DNA of 64,000 bases. It comes from Ophiodon elongatus. Taxonomy: Eukaryota; Chordata; Actinopteri; Perciformes; Hexagrammidae. Below, piece by piece: positions 37,086-48,645 of this stretch. The DNA lies in contig JACSYO010001682.1 in assembly GCA_016806645.1 (NCBI GenBank), forward strand, positions 912,001 through 976,000. The letters are read 5' to 3'. A model generated the notes under the pieces. The model did no database searches. It was not told the DNA's origin and saw only the letters and a program-made list of their open reading frames with translations. The position numbers and the translations under genes are program-made. The number at the start of each line of letters is the position of its first letter. Position 1 is the first letter of the stretch.

Positions 37086-38060
37086 TTGAAGTTGTTTTGG
37101 GGGGGGTTCTATTTGCTTGTAAATGCTATTTCTCACTCATTCCATTCCGAATTTCATTGCTTATTGCTAATGTCGTTATCTTTAAGAGAAAAGCAGAACC
37201 CTGGCTTGCATAAAAGCATATCCCGGGTACATTTTAGTAGTAGAGTATTTCCCTTTTTAAAACACTATTAGTATGAAAAGAGATGAAAGTTAGAGATTAG
37301 AACGGCTTTGCATCGCAACCTGAATTGCAACATGCTGTCGCTTCGTATGGTTTCGGTACACTATAGTTCAGAATCAGGATGCTGTTAGTATCTAGCCACA
37401 TGTTAACTTGAGGGCAGGATGTTGTCCGAGCTTCATTTCAGATGAGAAAGGCTTTTCTTGCATTCAAGGGAAATTGCAACATGCTCGTCGCACAGATTCA
37501 GGATGGTGGTTTTACGCGTCCTAATGCACTCCCTGATTATTAAGCAGGGAGCAATCATTTTGTTTTGGCGGGGATTAACTCGCTCAGCAGAATCCTCCTT
37601 GCTGCTTGGATTATTGAGGATTCATTTTAAACAGCCGAGCCTTTTACTGCCAAATCTAACCATTTCCGATAAATGGTTGATTCCTTCGCACAAGTGTCTC
37701 CGACGGAAACGAAGCACAACGTTAAGTTCAGGCAGAGATCGCTGATGTCACGTTGTAACAGCGGATCGGTATCATCTGAGATATGCTCCACGATGATTGG
37801 CTCAGGCACAGTTGTGCGGCTGGGAACATCCAATCATCGATGCAGGTGTAGCCACAGCGCAGGTGTACAGTGCGTGGATACCCGACCAAAGCCCGGCGAA
37901 ACCGTTGGGACCCGGCGGGTCGGAGCGAACATTTATTTACAAGTGACATTCGGGTTCAGCTGGAGTTTGGGCGACTTGAAATGGTGCTTGAAGTTCTTTG
38001 TACTGAAAATATAGGGTCAAGATCACACTGTGTCTGTGCTTTTTTTTGCAATTAAACGAA
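37086..38060. other. Repeat-poor stretch, partly possible conserved non-coding DNA
   Basis: The central part 37460-37860 is even in composition, with GGATTATTGAGGATTC near 37609. Frames of 60-113 codons on both strands at 37.6-38.0 kb overlap and lack signatures. No gene is called. Confidence 0.3.
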
Positions 38061-39059
38061 CGGTCGGTGCCATACTTTTTCTTGGGGAAAAAGTGACTCT
38101 TATTTTGGGCTAAAACCAACAGTAAGCTTATCCGAAATGTGATAATCCCTCATTGCACGGCGAGGCTTTACAGTACAATGGGTCGAAGTGAAAGTGGCAT
38201 GTTGGTCTGTAAATTTGTAAAAAAAAGAAAGTTTGATTATCCCTTTTTCGTCATTATGTCCCCAGGTTTTAGAAATTACCCTGGTGACTACCAACCCAAA
38301 AGATGGCCAAAACTATGAAAATAAAACCAATAAACCAGAATGATGCTTTTAATTGATCATCATCCGTGGTAATTCTGCTGGTAATGACAGAGATGCTGCT
38401 TGAAGGAGACCAGCTGTCAAACTGCAGTGAAAACAAAGCGTAATTGGCACAAGGTCAGGAGGCGTATGGGCGGGATAAAGTCAAGGCAATTGCCTGTGAG
38501 CATGTAAGATGCAGAGTGATGTGATAATTTATTGATCGCTGTGGGGAAACTCTCTCTTCCCTTCCACGGGGGAGGTCAGAGGTGAGTGTCGGCAAAGCAG
38601 CAGCTCACAGGCTCCACCGCTATGTTACTTTTTTGTACACTCCGAACACATGAATGGAATGAAAAGCATGCGCGTCTATTGACGTCCCGTCTCGGTGTTG
38701 ATTGAGTCGAGTGCATGCCGAGACAGGCTCCTCCGCTTCAGTGTAATCTAACACAAAGGGTTAGTGGCTGTGCAACTCTTTTAATGTGCCGGCTCTGTGA
38801 GAGGTGATGAAATGGATGAAGGGAGAGTTCAGAGGGAAGCAGTTCAAACAAACAAGAGCTCTCAGTGATGCAAAACGTTAGCAAGATGCTCCCAGCCTGG
38901 TATGACACGCCGCGATAACTAGGTTTCCCATACTTGTTTTTCCTCTTTCTAATTTCTGATCTTGATCCCTGGATTTCATGGTTTTGGGGAAATTGGGATG
39001 ACATTAGAAAAGTCACGCATAATAATTCCATGACATGTTTTTCATTTTTTATTTTGTAG
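38061..39059. other. Repeat-poor stretch upstream of a candidate exon
   Basis: It contains the TTTATTGATCGCTGTGG module at 38527-38560 (copy 2 of the 21.1 kb motif), but otherwise no repeat. A T-rich tract closes it at 39040-39057, directly before the candidate exon at 39060. Confidence 0.35.
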
Positions 39060-39154
39060 TATTGACAACATTCCTGCCGATGACTTTGCTCTCACCAAGT
39101 TAATTGCTGAGACTTGGGAACAAAAGAAACGAGAGCCGTCAGATGATCGGACAG
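39060..39154 (+). CDS. Candidate internal coding exon
   Basis: A T-rich tract ending TTTTATTTTGTAG precedes 39060, and GGACAG followed by GTTGGT marks a possible donor at 39155. The 95-base segment is open in one frame. It has one base left over at the start and one at the end, giving 31 whole codons, and reads IDNIPADDFALTKLIAETWE then QKKREPSDDRT. The mix of acidic, basic and hydrophobic residues and the single Trp is unusually protein-like for this window. The frame stops (TAA) five bases beyond the donor, as expected of an exon. I do not recognise the protein. The end phase is compatible with the candidate segments at 41108 and 57713. It may still be a chance frame. Confidence 0.35.
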
Positions 39155-39400
39155 GTTGGTAACAAACCTGAGTCAAACCTGTCCTTCAAGGAAACAGCGC
39201 ACACACTCTCAAAGGGAAGAAGCAGGATCATCATCAAGTCAAACCCACAACACAGCTAGGATCCCAAGCTTCATCTATTCTTATGGCTAGATGCGTAACC
39301 GATCTCAATGTGCATGAACACGATAAAAAAAATGTATTACGCATATCACATGACCATGAGCCACAGATATGCATTGGTACGCCTCTATCCTGAATGACAG
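39155..39400. other. Short non-coding stretch
   Basis: Sequence between the candidate exon and Y4; nothing recognised. Confidence 0.4.
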
Positions 39401-39745
39401 GTCGCCGTGGTAGCTGCCTATCTATCACAAGGTAGCCACGCCCCAAAGCATACCCTGCTTTATCATCTATTTGACTCTAAACAGGACCATGATTTAATAA
39501 ATGAACATCATGCTGTATTGAAGAAGACTTGAAACTTAGAGACTTAGAGACCATAAACTTATGTTTACAATGTTTGCTGAGGTAATATATCAAGTGAGAA
39601 GTAGGGTCATTTTCTCATAGACTTCTATACAATCAGACTTCTTTTTGCAAATGGAGGAGTCGAACCCTGATGGCCTTTAGAGAGAATGCAGGTTTAGAGC
39701 ACTTTCGCAATGGCTTCACTTTTCAGAGCAGGACGTTGCCCGTCA
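39401..39745 (+). repeat. Y-family copy Y4
   Basis: It starts GTCGCCGTGGTAGCTGCC, passes CCAAAGCATACCCTGC, ATGAACATCATGCTGTATTG at 39501, CAAGTGAGAAGTAG and GGAGGAGTCGAACCCTGATG, and ends near CAGAGCAGGACGTTGCC. The ATTGAGACC block is altered by a small duplication of GACTTAGA near 39536. Confidence 0.75.
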
Positions 39746-41107
39746 TTTGGAACATACTATATTATACATTGTAGTTGTGAGCACAATTATTCAGCTCACT
39801 TGAAGCGATGTAGATAAGCTCGCCTGATCGTCTTACTGTTTTTTTTAGTGACAGGTCCCAGATCATAGCAATTACTTTGATGTGCCAAGTTGTAATAAAG
39901 TGAATATTAATAAAAACAGTGACAAGTTGGGGGAAGAAGACTTTCCTCTGAGCAAATCAGCTCACTTCACGCCGGTGCTAGATGCGAGACAGTCAGGTGT
40001 AATTGTTCTCACCATGTCACCCCGCTGTCACGGACCGGGCCATGCAGACCTGTTAATTGGTTGTCCTGTGTACACCACTGAGGGAATCAAAGTGTGAGCT
40101 TTGTATAGAAAGCAAAGTTGTCTCAAGTCATGTCATACAGCTTGTGTGTGTCTGACAGGAATGAATCCATCCACCACTGCCTCAAGCGTTGCTTTTATTT
40201 TGGGAAACCCCACAGATTCCTGCAACAGTGCAGATTAAATCCTCTCGCTGTCACACAGTGCTTATTTCAGCATCATTTTGGTGTTTACCTTATGAAGACA
40301 ATTAGCATGGTTTTGCAATTTTAACTGCAGGGGGGCTGTTTGTTTAAAAACCCACTGCGTATTTTGTTTGGTGTAAGACAAAACTGGTGGAGGGGCGACC
40401 AAAGCCGATGGATGGAGGGACCGAGGGAGAAACAGAAGGGCATGCCTTCGAAGTCGAAGAGTTTGACATGTGCGAGCAGGTATGTGTGAGTGAGGAGGGG
40501 ACGGGCACACAGGGGAGAGGGAAAGGCTAGAATCACCGTGGAGCAGATCAAGAGTATCGGGTGAGAAACATGAACATGGCTCTCGGCGCAAACTGAGATT
40601 TTTTCGTGTTTCCTGTGGCCCGGACATGCACGCACTCCCCCCCCCCCCCTCACCCCTCCTACCATTCCAGCCACGCTCAATCACAGAGCAACTCTTGAGA
40701 AAGCAGACAAAAAGTCGGCGGAGCGTGAACGACGCTGACGTTTTCCCCTCAATCCTCCAGCGAGAGGCCTCAGGTTCAGGCTTTGGTATGCCCTGCGCGT
40801 CCCCGGGATGCCAGATGGACGTCCTGTTTTTTTTTTTCCCTGACATGCCGCCTCACAGTTCCCATCCTGTGAATGTTCAACCAGCAGAAGTCCAGAGCGA
40901 GACGTGGCGTCAGAGCTCGCGGAGATCGGCCCGTAATCGCTCACACCGATGATGGTGCGCGGTCGATGAATCAGACCATCCAATCTGCAACGCAATCAGG
41001 CTGCGATCAATATAATGCCCCATGGCATTGTTTCACTTTGGGTTTCCCTCCCATGGTCTCTTTTCTTTCTGTTCCTCCTCTGTCTCTTACTAAGTTACGC
41101 AACACAG
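39746..41107. other. Non-coding stretch
   Basis: A C-run lies at 40637-40649 and a T-run at 40827-40837. The 194-codon minus-strand frame at 40262-40846 is low-complexity (Ser, Pro, Arg) and overlaps frames on the other strand, so it is not called. The part 40880-41020 is repeat-poor with AATCAGGCTGCGATCAATAT, and could be conserved non-coding DNA. A long pyrimidine tract at 41045-41090 leads into the next candidate. Confidence 0.35.
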
Positions 41108-41145
41108 ACCAACCTGTGTTCACACTGGAGGCCTTCAAGCTCTAA
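41108..41145 (+). CDS. Candidate 3'-terminal coding segment
   Basis: A pyrimidine-rich tract (41045-41090) is followed by TTACTAAG, a good branch-point word, and an acceptor AACACAG at 41107. The open part then reads, after two bases, QPVFTLEAFKL and stops at TAA 41143-41145. An AATAAA word at 41449-41454 with T-rich sequence after it could serve as a poly-A signal. The two-base start phase would accept the one-base end of the candidate exon at 39060-39154, giving ...DDRTDQPVFTLEAFKL. The coding part is very short, so the evidence lies in the signals rather than the protein. It is not recognised. Confidence 0.2.
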
Positions 41146-43009
41146 TACAAATGACTTGTATCTGACTTTTTTATATCGTACACATACTTGGTACTAGTAG
41201 CCTATAAACGGATGGCAATCTTCACGTTCAAAGTTAAAACTGAAGGACATCTGCTTTGGTCTTCTGCCTGTTTCAGAAAGACGGTAAATGCATTCAGCCG
41301 CCCGCATCGAGCTGACCATGGATGTTTAGAGGGACAGGAGCTGACAAACTTGGAAAATCTATATATGGTAATAAGATTAACAGGATTATATTCACCAGAA
41401 GTATAAAACATGCCACCTATGTCCCTTGTGAATTAAAAAGAAGATACCAATAAATTGTGAGGCAAGTTCTTTATTCTTTTGATTTTGCGGTTTCAGGGAA
41501 TTTTCCTGACAATAACCGATATATTTTACTTCAGGGCATCTTTGACTACCTACATGCTTAGGTCATACATTTTACTGGATCAAATTGGAGATATCCCAAT
41601 GTAAATGTCTCTAGAAGTGTATACTTTTAGTATTGCAATACTAAGAAAATCATATCGTCCCACCGCTAGTTGTTGCGTTATTATTATTTTAAACCTAACC
41701 AATCGTTTCACAACTGGAATCAGTGCCCCTTTAACCAGGTGCCATTAATCTCCCCTCGTTTGGATGCAATTGGTAGTCAAATGCACTTTGACAAAAGATG
41801 GTAAACTTATGTATCTTCTCAAGTTAGTTAGTTAGTGAAGTAGAGCAACAATTAAACATTCCCCTCTTTGAAACTGACTAACATTACATGACAAAACTTT
41901 TTTTTTTAAAGGCGAAGCACTCGAACAGTTGACGAAAGTGCACCTTTCTCTCAGCATACACAACACTTAAGGAAATTATATATTGGGAGTGGAGAAAATA
42001 TGCTCCATGACATCCACATTGTACACTAGAGCCTGTGACTCGATTTAAGGATTTTTTGAAAGAGAAAACAAAGGTGAATTGTAAAACTATTACAGAAACT
42101 GTCCGTTCTTAACAGTCATCCCACTTTACACGTACACTTTCTGCTTCAACTTTGACCTGTGCAGTATTTACTATTGTGCACACCGTTGTCTTGTGCAATG
42201 ACATCTTGGATGTGCTCACGTTCAGTTGTACATCAAAATAAATATAAATCATCAGATGCATTTTGATAAACTGGTTCAGCTGTTTGTATACAATCTGTGA
42301 GTCTTTTTATGTCGCGAGATCTCAGCTACAAAATACCTTCTGCTTTTAGCTCTGTTTTGGTCTCCACCAACTCTTGAGATCTGGCTCCGTAGTGCCTGAG
42401 TGATCCACTATGTTCACCAGCTGATCTCTAAATGTGTCTGTCTGCTGTTTGGTGCTCAGCAGGTAGTGTACTGTGGGTTAGTCAGAGCCTTTTCACTGAG
42501 AACTGTTGTCTCATGTGGGAAAACAAGGTTGATGAGATGGAATTAAGCAGTGTGGACCTGCAGAATAATTCTCTGTGTGTTCATCACTACAAGGGACACC
42601 TTTCTCACTACAGAAAGTAATTTCATGTGTTGTTATTAAAAAAAAAAAAAGATATTGCATTAACTTTAACTTTAGCAAGCCCTAACTTTAACTAAGCATA
42701 TAGACGTCAGAGTACAGGTTATTTTGGTGAGGTCTTGGTTCCCTGAAAAACAGTTTCAGTTTAATTTATTCATGTTTGACACGTTGGCAAAACATATCTT
42801 ATATTTGGAGTTTATTGTCAAACCCATGTTCAAACATATGAGGCTATTTGACCACATTTTGTCTGTCGTATGCTTTGGAATTTAGTTCCTGTTGGTGCTG
42901 AGGTGACCATGACGTTTGGAAATAACTGAAAGGTATCCGATTTCTTTGAAATGAGTTTGTATGTATATGTGTTCTGTGATGTAAAATTACAGGTCTTAGT
43001 CAATACAGC
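41146..43009. other. Non-coding stretch
   Basis: It contains the palindrome TTAGTATTGCAATACTAA at 41627-41644, inside what may be a repeat relic (CATATCGTCCCACCGCTAG follows), and an A-run at 42639-42650. There is no gene signal. Confidence 0.4.
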
Positions 43010-43460
43010 CTTGTGGCTTTGAAGAGAGCTATACGTATATCGTTTTCATTTCCCATCGGAAAGGGCTTTCTGATGGGAAGATACTGCGACTGTGAACGGG
43101 AGCGGCAGACAAACGTATCTTAGCCACCGAGAAAAATCAATATCAGTTTAAGTGTATGCTATCCTGAGAATAATTTCACTACTTTACCTTACCATCAGAA
43201 GAGTCTTTGCCGACGGGGAATTGAGGCCGTTATCTATGCTCCCTTCAAACGCACAGGACTCCTTTGACAAAATACCTCCCAGAACATGGCAGTTGCTGGT
43301 CTACCGCTGCATCGATTGGTCAGTTTCTTTGTGTTATTTTGTGACTTTTGACGTGGTGTCAACAGCAGTACATTGCTGAGCTTCCATGTCGGTACTCCTG
43401 TCTGCTTCTCCAAACTGGGAGCGTGTAGGTAATGCACTGACTATAAGGATATATGTATAT
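43010..43460 (+). repeat. Z-family copy Z2 with inverted end
   Basis: Body blocks GACGGGGAATTGAGGCCGTT, ACAGGACTCCTTTGACAAAA and GTTGCTGGTCTACCGCTGC match Z1 in the same orientation. At 43398-43440, GTCTGCTTCTCCAAACTGGG and TGTAGGTAATGCACTGAC are the reverse complement of the Z1 left end. Z2 therefore carries an inverted terminal block, as expected of a DNA-transposon-type element with long inverted ends. A 30-base near-perfect palindrome sits at 43050-43079. The 75-codon frame inside it is not a gene. Confidence 0.65.
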
Positions 43461-44861
43461 TTATAAAGAACGTCATCATGCAGAAACCAACGTCAGGTCA
43501 AGTGGGAAAACGTTTTCAGAAGGGACATTATGATGGTAAAACACATGTACTTCAACCAAATATTGAATGTCCGGATTTGAATACATAAGGAACAACACTG
43601 GGAAGCTACAGACTTATCAAAAAATGTCGAACAAAAGGTTTTTTAATAATAATGTAATGGCCCCTTTAAATCAACAGACGTTCAACACAGTTGTATTGTT
43701 GTATTGTACGGTTGTACTTTCAGCTGTCGTGTGAACATTTCCTCCATCTCTCTCTCTCTCTCTCTCTCTCTGTATCTCACTGTGTAGTTGGATGCTGTAT
43801 AGGCCCTGCAGAGGTGACCTGCTGCCACACCGCACAGTGTTGTGTTGGTGGAGAAGGCGGGTGCAGTGCCAGGGGCATCTCTCTGACAAACAGAGCAGAT
43901 GCCTTGCACTAACAAACAGCCCACCGGGGCCCGGGCAGCCTCCCCGTCAATCCTCTGCTGCTACATCAACTCAAAAGTGCTGAGACTTGCAGCTGCTGCA
44001 GCAAAGACTCCATGCCCTTAGCACTCACTATCACAACCAACACGTAAAAGCAACCCAACGGGTCACTTTCTTGTATTCGTACGTGGTAAGCCGCTGTCTT
44101 CGTCACCTGCAGCTCCGGAGCTTCATATGATTGTGTTCTTGGTCATGGGCAAAAGGCTATTGTGAATATGCAGCTCGTATTTATCTACACAAAGGGACTA
44201 TTGTCAGAAGCTTATCCACACATTAAAGTTAAGCTGTTTATGCACTGCGGGCCACGGTGGCTGTAATCTCAACTGACTGCAGAGAAGTTGGAGAGATTGT
44301 GATGTCACCATTTAAAATCCGAACGTTCGGAAGGCCTTTCTTCCATCATTTTAACTTGCCGTGGTCATTAAGCACGACCAAAAGATCTAAAGATCCTTCT
44401 TTCTGGGTTTTTTGTTGTTTTTTTCATCATCACATCCCCCATATGGAGGTTGTTTGTTGCTTTAATTGTGAGGTCGATCCTGACTTCAAACAACACCCAC
44501 CCACGCGCATCCAGCGTATCCACATTTGCACACATGCACGCGCACATAACGGATGCCAATACAGAGGATGAAATGAAGTCTCATTATCAAGAAATTTTGG
44601 GTTCGGCCAAAGTGCACAGCAGCGCCTTGGGCTTTGAAATAAGACACAAACAGATATTTAATGAATTTATCTTGAATTTTTCACAGCAGAAATTATTATT
44701 CTAATTTAGTGTCTTGGGTTATGGATAAATTATGAAGGGAAACAGGCCCAGTTACATGCATTTTAATCTCAGACTGCAGGGGAAGTAAAAATACTTTTAT
44801 CTTCTGCCAAGTGATGGCCCATCGACAGCAGCAGAATGACGTCTGCTCTGATGAAAAAGCT
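43461..44861. other. Non-coding stretch with (TC)n
   Basis: A TC run occupies 43746-43772. Overlapping frames on both strands at 43.67-44.7 kb have no signature. Confidence 0.4.
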
Positions 44862-44971
44862 TGAGTCTTCAGGATTCATGCCCTGGAGAGCATGAATGTC
44901 CGAAGCAAATTTCACGGCAATCCATCCAATGGCTGTTGAGTTATTTCAGTGTGATGCCAAAGCGGTGGAGA
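44862..44971 (+). repeat. Dispersed teleost-type repeat W, copy 1
   Basis: TTCAGGATTCATGCCCTGG, GAGAGCATGAATGTCCG, ATTTCACGGCAATCCATCCA, ATGGCTGTTGAG and TTATTTCAGTG follow one another. I recognise the order as a widespread fish repeat. The first part recurs at 60.05-60.08 kb. Confidence 0.6.
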
Positions 44972-46189
44972 TACGTGTTGTACCTTTTGGCCTCTAAGCT
45001 TTTTTATTACATCTCCCTGTGATAAGGGGTCACTTAAACTTAACCCCTTTAAACCTCACTGCCAGTGTGTCAGTCAGTCCAAACTCATGCTAAGCAGCCA
45101 AACCACAGAACTTAATTTGAAATTCTAGTGGAGATCAACCCTAGGCAATGGTCTGGTCACATTACCTTGTTGACCCATTAAAAGGCAAATTTTTCTGGGG
45201 TTGTTGCTAAATCAGGGTAATGATGATGATCTACAGACTGTGCTCGGGGCCTCGAAACGACACAGCTGGAGAATCTTGACAGCTGCTTTGCAGAGGAAAG
45301 CATCTTTTATGTGATGGAACTGAAGAGGCAGAATACCTGCACGCTCGTCTCCCCTCGCTCGGTCTGGCCATTGAAGAGACGTCAAAACAAATCTGATCAC
45401 AGTCTGTAACCTTAGCTAAGCATAATGGACGTACTTCAGGCCATTTACCCTCTCTGGTGTTCATACCTGTTAAACATGCTTGAAGAAATAGCTGACTATA
45501 AGCATCAGTGAAGACTGGGAATTACACTCCCTTTGTTATGCTAAGCCTTTCAGGCATCAACTCCTAGCTATCAGAAGACAATTTATGTCCTCTTATGCAC
45601 CATGTATTTTGGATCAAGATTCCATTAGTTTAGGTGGATCCCAAAAAAAGAAAATGACTCCTCATTCCCTCCACTACCTTTCAACATGTCCTCACTCCTT
45701 CTCTCCTTCATCGTCACTGGAGAGAAAGTAACCTTCTCACAAAGCTGGCCTGTATCTTGTGAGTCTAGTTGTTATGAAAAGATATCAATGTGGAAAACAT
45801 GCAGTTTCTGAAAATGAAACCATAATTGCAATCCATGAAGAAATGTTATTATTTAAATCCAGACTGTGGTTGACCCAGAACGGCGTCGTATATCCTTCAG
45901 TTCACAATACATCCAGTGGATCAACAAGTTGACTACTAACAATAGGTCAACATTTATTATGCTTACTACAGGACATTGTACAACCCCGTATGTAAGCTAT
46001 ATGTTCAACCCAGTTGGCAGAAACTTTTCTTTGGCATTATACGTTTCTGTAAACCACAGGATATATTTCTGAACCGAGAATACGATTCATAAACAGGTTT
46101 CATATATAAGTAACAACGTAACGTAACAACGTAACAATGCATTGAACAAGGTAACTAGCATTAATGAATTACAACTGCCTTTAGCATAC
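44972..46189. other. Non-coding stretch, nothing recognised
   Basis: A near-tandem GTAACAAC/GTAACGTAAC patch lies at about 46112-46137. No gene signal. Confidence 0.4.
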
Positions 46190-46640
46190 TTTCTTACGGC
46201 CCTTACACACCGGGGGTATGGCGAATAAATTACACCAAAATGAGAAAAAAAATCTCTCCTGCAAATATTATGTCTAGGGCTTTTATTGTGAAAGGTAAGA
46301 ACAGAAGGAATGGATCAGGTATGTGCTGCTTTTGTCAAGGTTGAAAGGAGTGAAAGGAGTTTGCTGTCTTGGTTCTTGATACTATGTAGCCTCCTTGTTG
46401 TTGTTTCATAAATATAGGCGCAACTGGACTCGTTACGCACAACATGATTGGTTGATTCCTTTATTCACAGTGACAAAGCTCAGAAAATCTACCTTGTCCT
46501 TGAAAAGCACGTTGCTTATTTGACACATGATATTTGTGTAGTGAAAGCTACTATGTAGGCGCTGAGTGTTCAATAGGTGATGGTAGATGCAAGTTCCAGG
46601 TACTTTCACGTGTTGTCTGTCATGTCAGTGTCAAGCCGAT
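46190..46640 (+). repeat. Possible dispersed repeat relic
   Basis: It starts TACGGCCCTTACACACCGGG, a start I associate with a fish repeat. Later blocks (GCGCAACTGGACTCGTTACG, CTATGTAGGCGCTGAGTG) fit less surely. Confidence 0.3.
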
Positions 46641-48506
46641 GTGACGTCACGTCACAAGAAGGATTACTCCAACAAACACAACAACAGCAAGCACGGTTTC
46701 ACAACTGGATCTTTTATCAACCAGGACATCCAGTAATTTAACAAAGGAAGAACAGCAGAGAACGTTTGAGCCAACCAACATGTCCAGGCCCTCATTTGCA
46801 TTTGGGGAGAGGGTAGGTCATTCAGAAGTCAGCAGTTAGAAACCAAAAGATTTGTCTGGGTGAAATTAGCCCCGACAACAGTCCAACAAGCTGACAGTTT
46901 AGCCAGATTAGCCACCACTTTATTTTGGAGGGAAAATTGAAAGTCATCGTACCTGTAATGTTGCAAAGAGTCCATCATTGGGCAACAAAACCCTATGGTA
47001 GGTCGAAGTTGAACCAGGAAGTAAAATAGTAAACGTTGGTGAATGTTTACAACAGACAGTTTTGGTCATACTTTGACTGTTCACCTTAATATTCTCTTGA
47101 CCTTTTAGTAGAGGAGAACACTTCGTCTTTCATTTGTTTTGTTTAAAGGTTGACCCAAAGCTATTTTAGTTTACATCTCTTGACAATAGGCTCCCCTTCA
47201 CCCAAGTAAATGTGTTGCTGTTTTTTAGGCCACAATGTGCAACGCTAGATTCATGGTCTAAATGTTCCAGTCCAGAGGAAAAGCAAAAGGAGTGAAAAAA
47301 GCTTTTGGATCAGCCAATTATCTCAGCTAACAAACTGCGCTCTTCTAATCCGTCCAAATGAACCCAGATGAGAAAAAGGTTCCAGAGTTTGAACAAACCA
47401 AAGCTAGAGGCGAACATACCCTCACTGAAAAGATAACCAAACACCATTTGATACAGCCAGTTGTCTCATTTACACACTTTAGCTGTCAGCATTCCCACAC
47501 GTCTGTATTACAACATGACAAACTAATCAAGCACCATGGGAACGGGGTGAGCCCGGGAGCCATCTGCAGTCGTATGGAGGGTGGGACTGCGCAAAGCTAT
47601 TCTATTCACTACGCCTCGTTCTATTTCTAATAAGTCATCAAGTACCGTCCTGCAGGCCCCCTGAGCTGTTAAGCTCTTGCTCAAACATGATCCTTGCCAT
47701 GTTAGTGATTTGCAGGACAATTGGCCCACTAGGGATGTGAAAAAGGTCAGGCAGAGGTGCTTGTCCGGTCCACTATGTTAAAGCTGATACACAAGCAAGC
47801 CCTAATCTCTCTCAGACTATGCCAGTGGCCACCTAGCTAGGGATTAGAAACGCCGCTGCTTCACTTTCTCCTGGAGGACATGTGAAACCTCCGGGTCTGG
47901 ACTGGGTTCAATAAGGGCGAGATGCAAACTTGCAGTCTGCTTGGTGTCACTGCTAACACTAGTCATTAATGTCAATTTAGGTCTTTTGGTTTAAGTCATC
48001 AGAAAATCAATCATGTGCTGTACCAAAATGGAAATACGGTACAGACATTCGTTTTTTTCCCAAGAGGAAGCATCCTCTAGCTCCACAATCAAGTCAAAAC
48101 TTCACTTTGCTTCATGCACAAATATTTACATATGTATAAGGATATTACCATCAGCCTAAATAGTGCTTAGCAGCAGCATTTAGTGCTAATTAGTTTGTAG
48201 CATCCTTAAAACATTAACTGCTCTGATGACAAGATGAATGCTTTCACACTGACTCCAAACCAGATATGCATTTAAATAGGCAGCGTTTCGATCCCAATCA
48301 GATCTTCATCAGGTCAAAAATATCTATAATGGTTACCACACCACTAAAGCTATATTGATAGCTATACAGACTCTGTGAAGACAGGTGAGGTTCACCATCC
48401 AACCTTCAAGATGATGAATATCAACTCAATAACTTAAACAGTATCCAAGTAAAACTAGAAGTACATGAATCACCAATAGGAGGATTGCAAAGACAACACA
48501 CACATT
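46641..48506. other. Non-coding stretch with an X fragment
   Basis: Near 46981-47000, GGCAACAAAACCCTATGGTA resembles the central X block. The rest shows no gene signal or further repeat copy. Confidence 0.35.
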
Positions 48507-48645
48507 TATGTATGTATGTGTGTGTGTGTGTGTGTGCATGTGTATGTGTGTGTATGTATATGTATGTATGTATATATGTATATATGTGTGTGTGTATATA
48601 TGTGTGTATATATATATATATGTATATAAGTGTGTGTGTATGTGA
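48507..48645 (+). repeat. Compound (TG)n/(TATG)n/(TA)n microsatellite
   Basis: About 140 bases of interwoven TG, TATG and TA units. The two 93-101-codon minus-strand frames across it are low-complexity artefacts. Confidence 0.95.

Noticed and set aside
40262..40846. 194-codon minus-strand frame
   Set aside because: Low-complexity Ser/Pro/Arg composition around a C-run, with overlapping frames on both strands.
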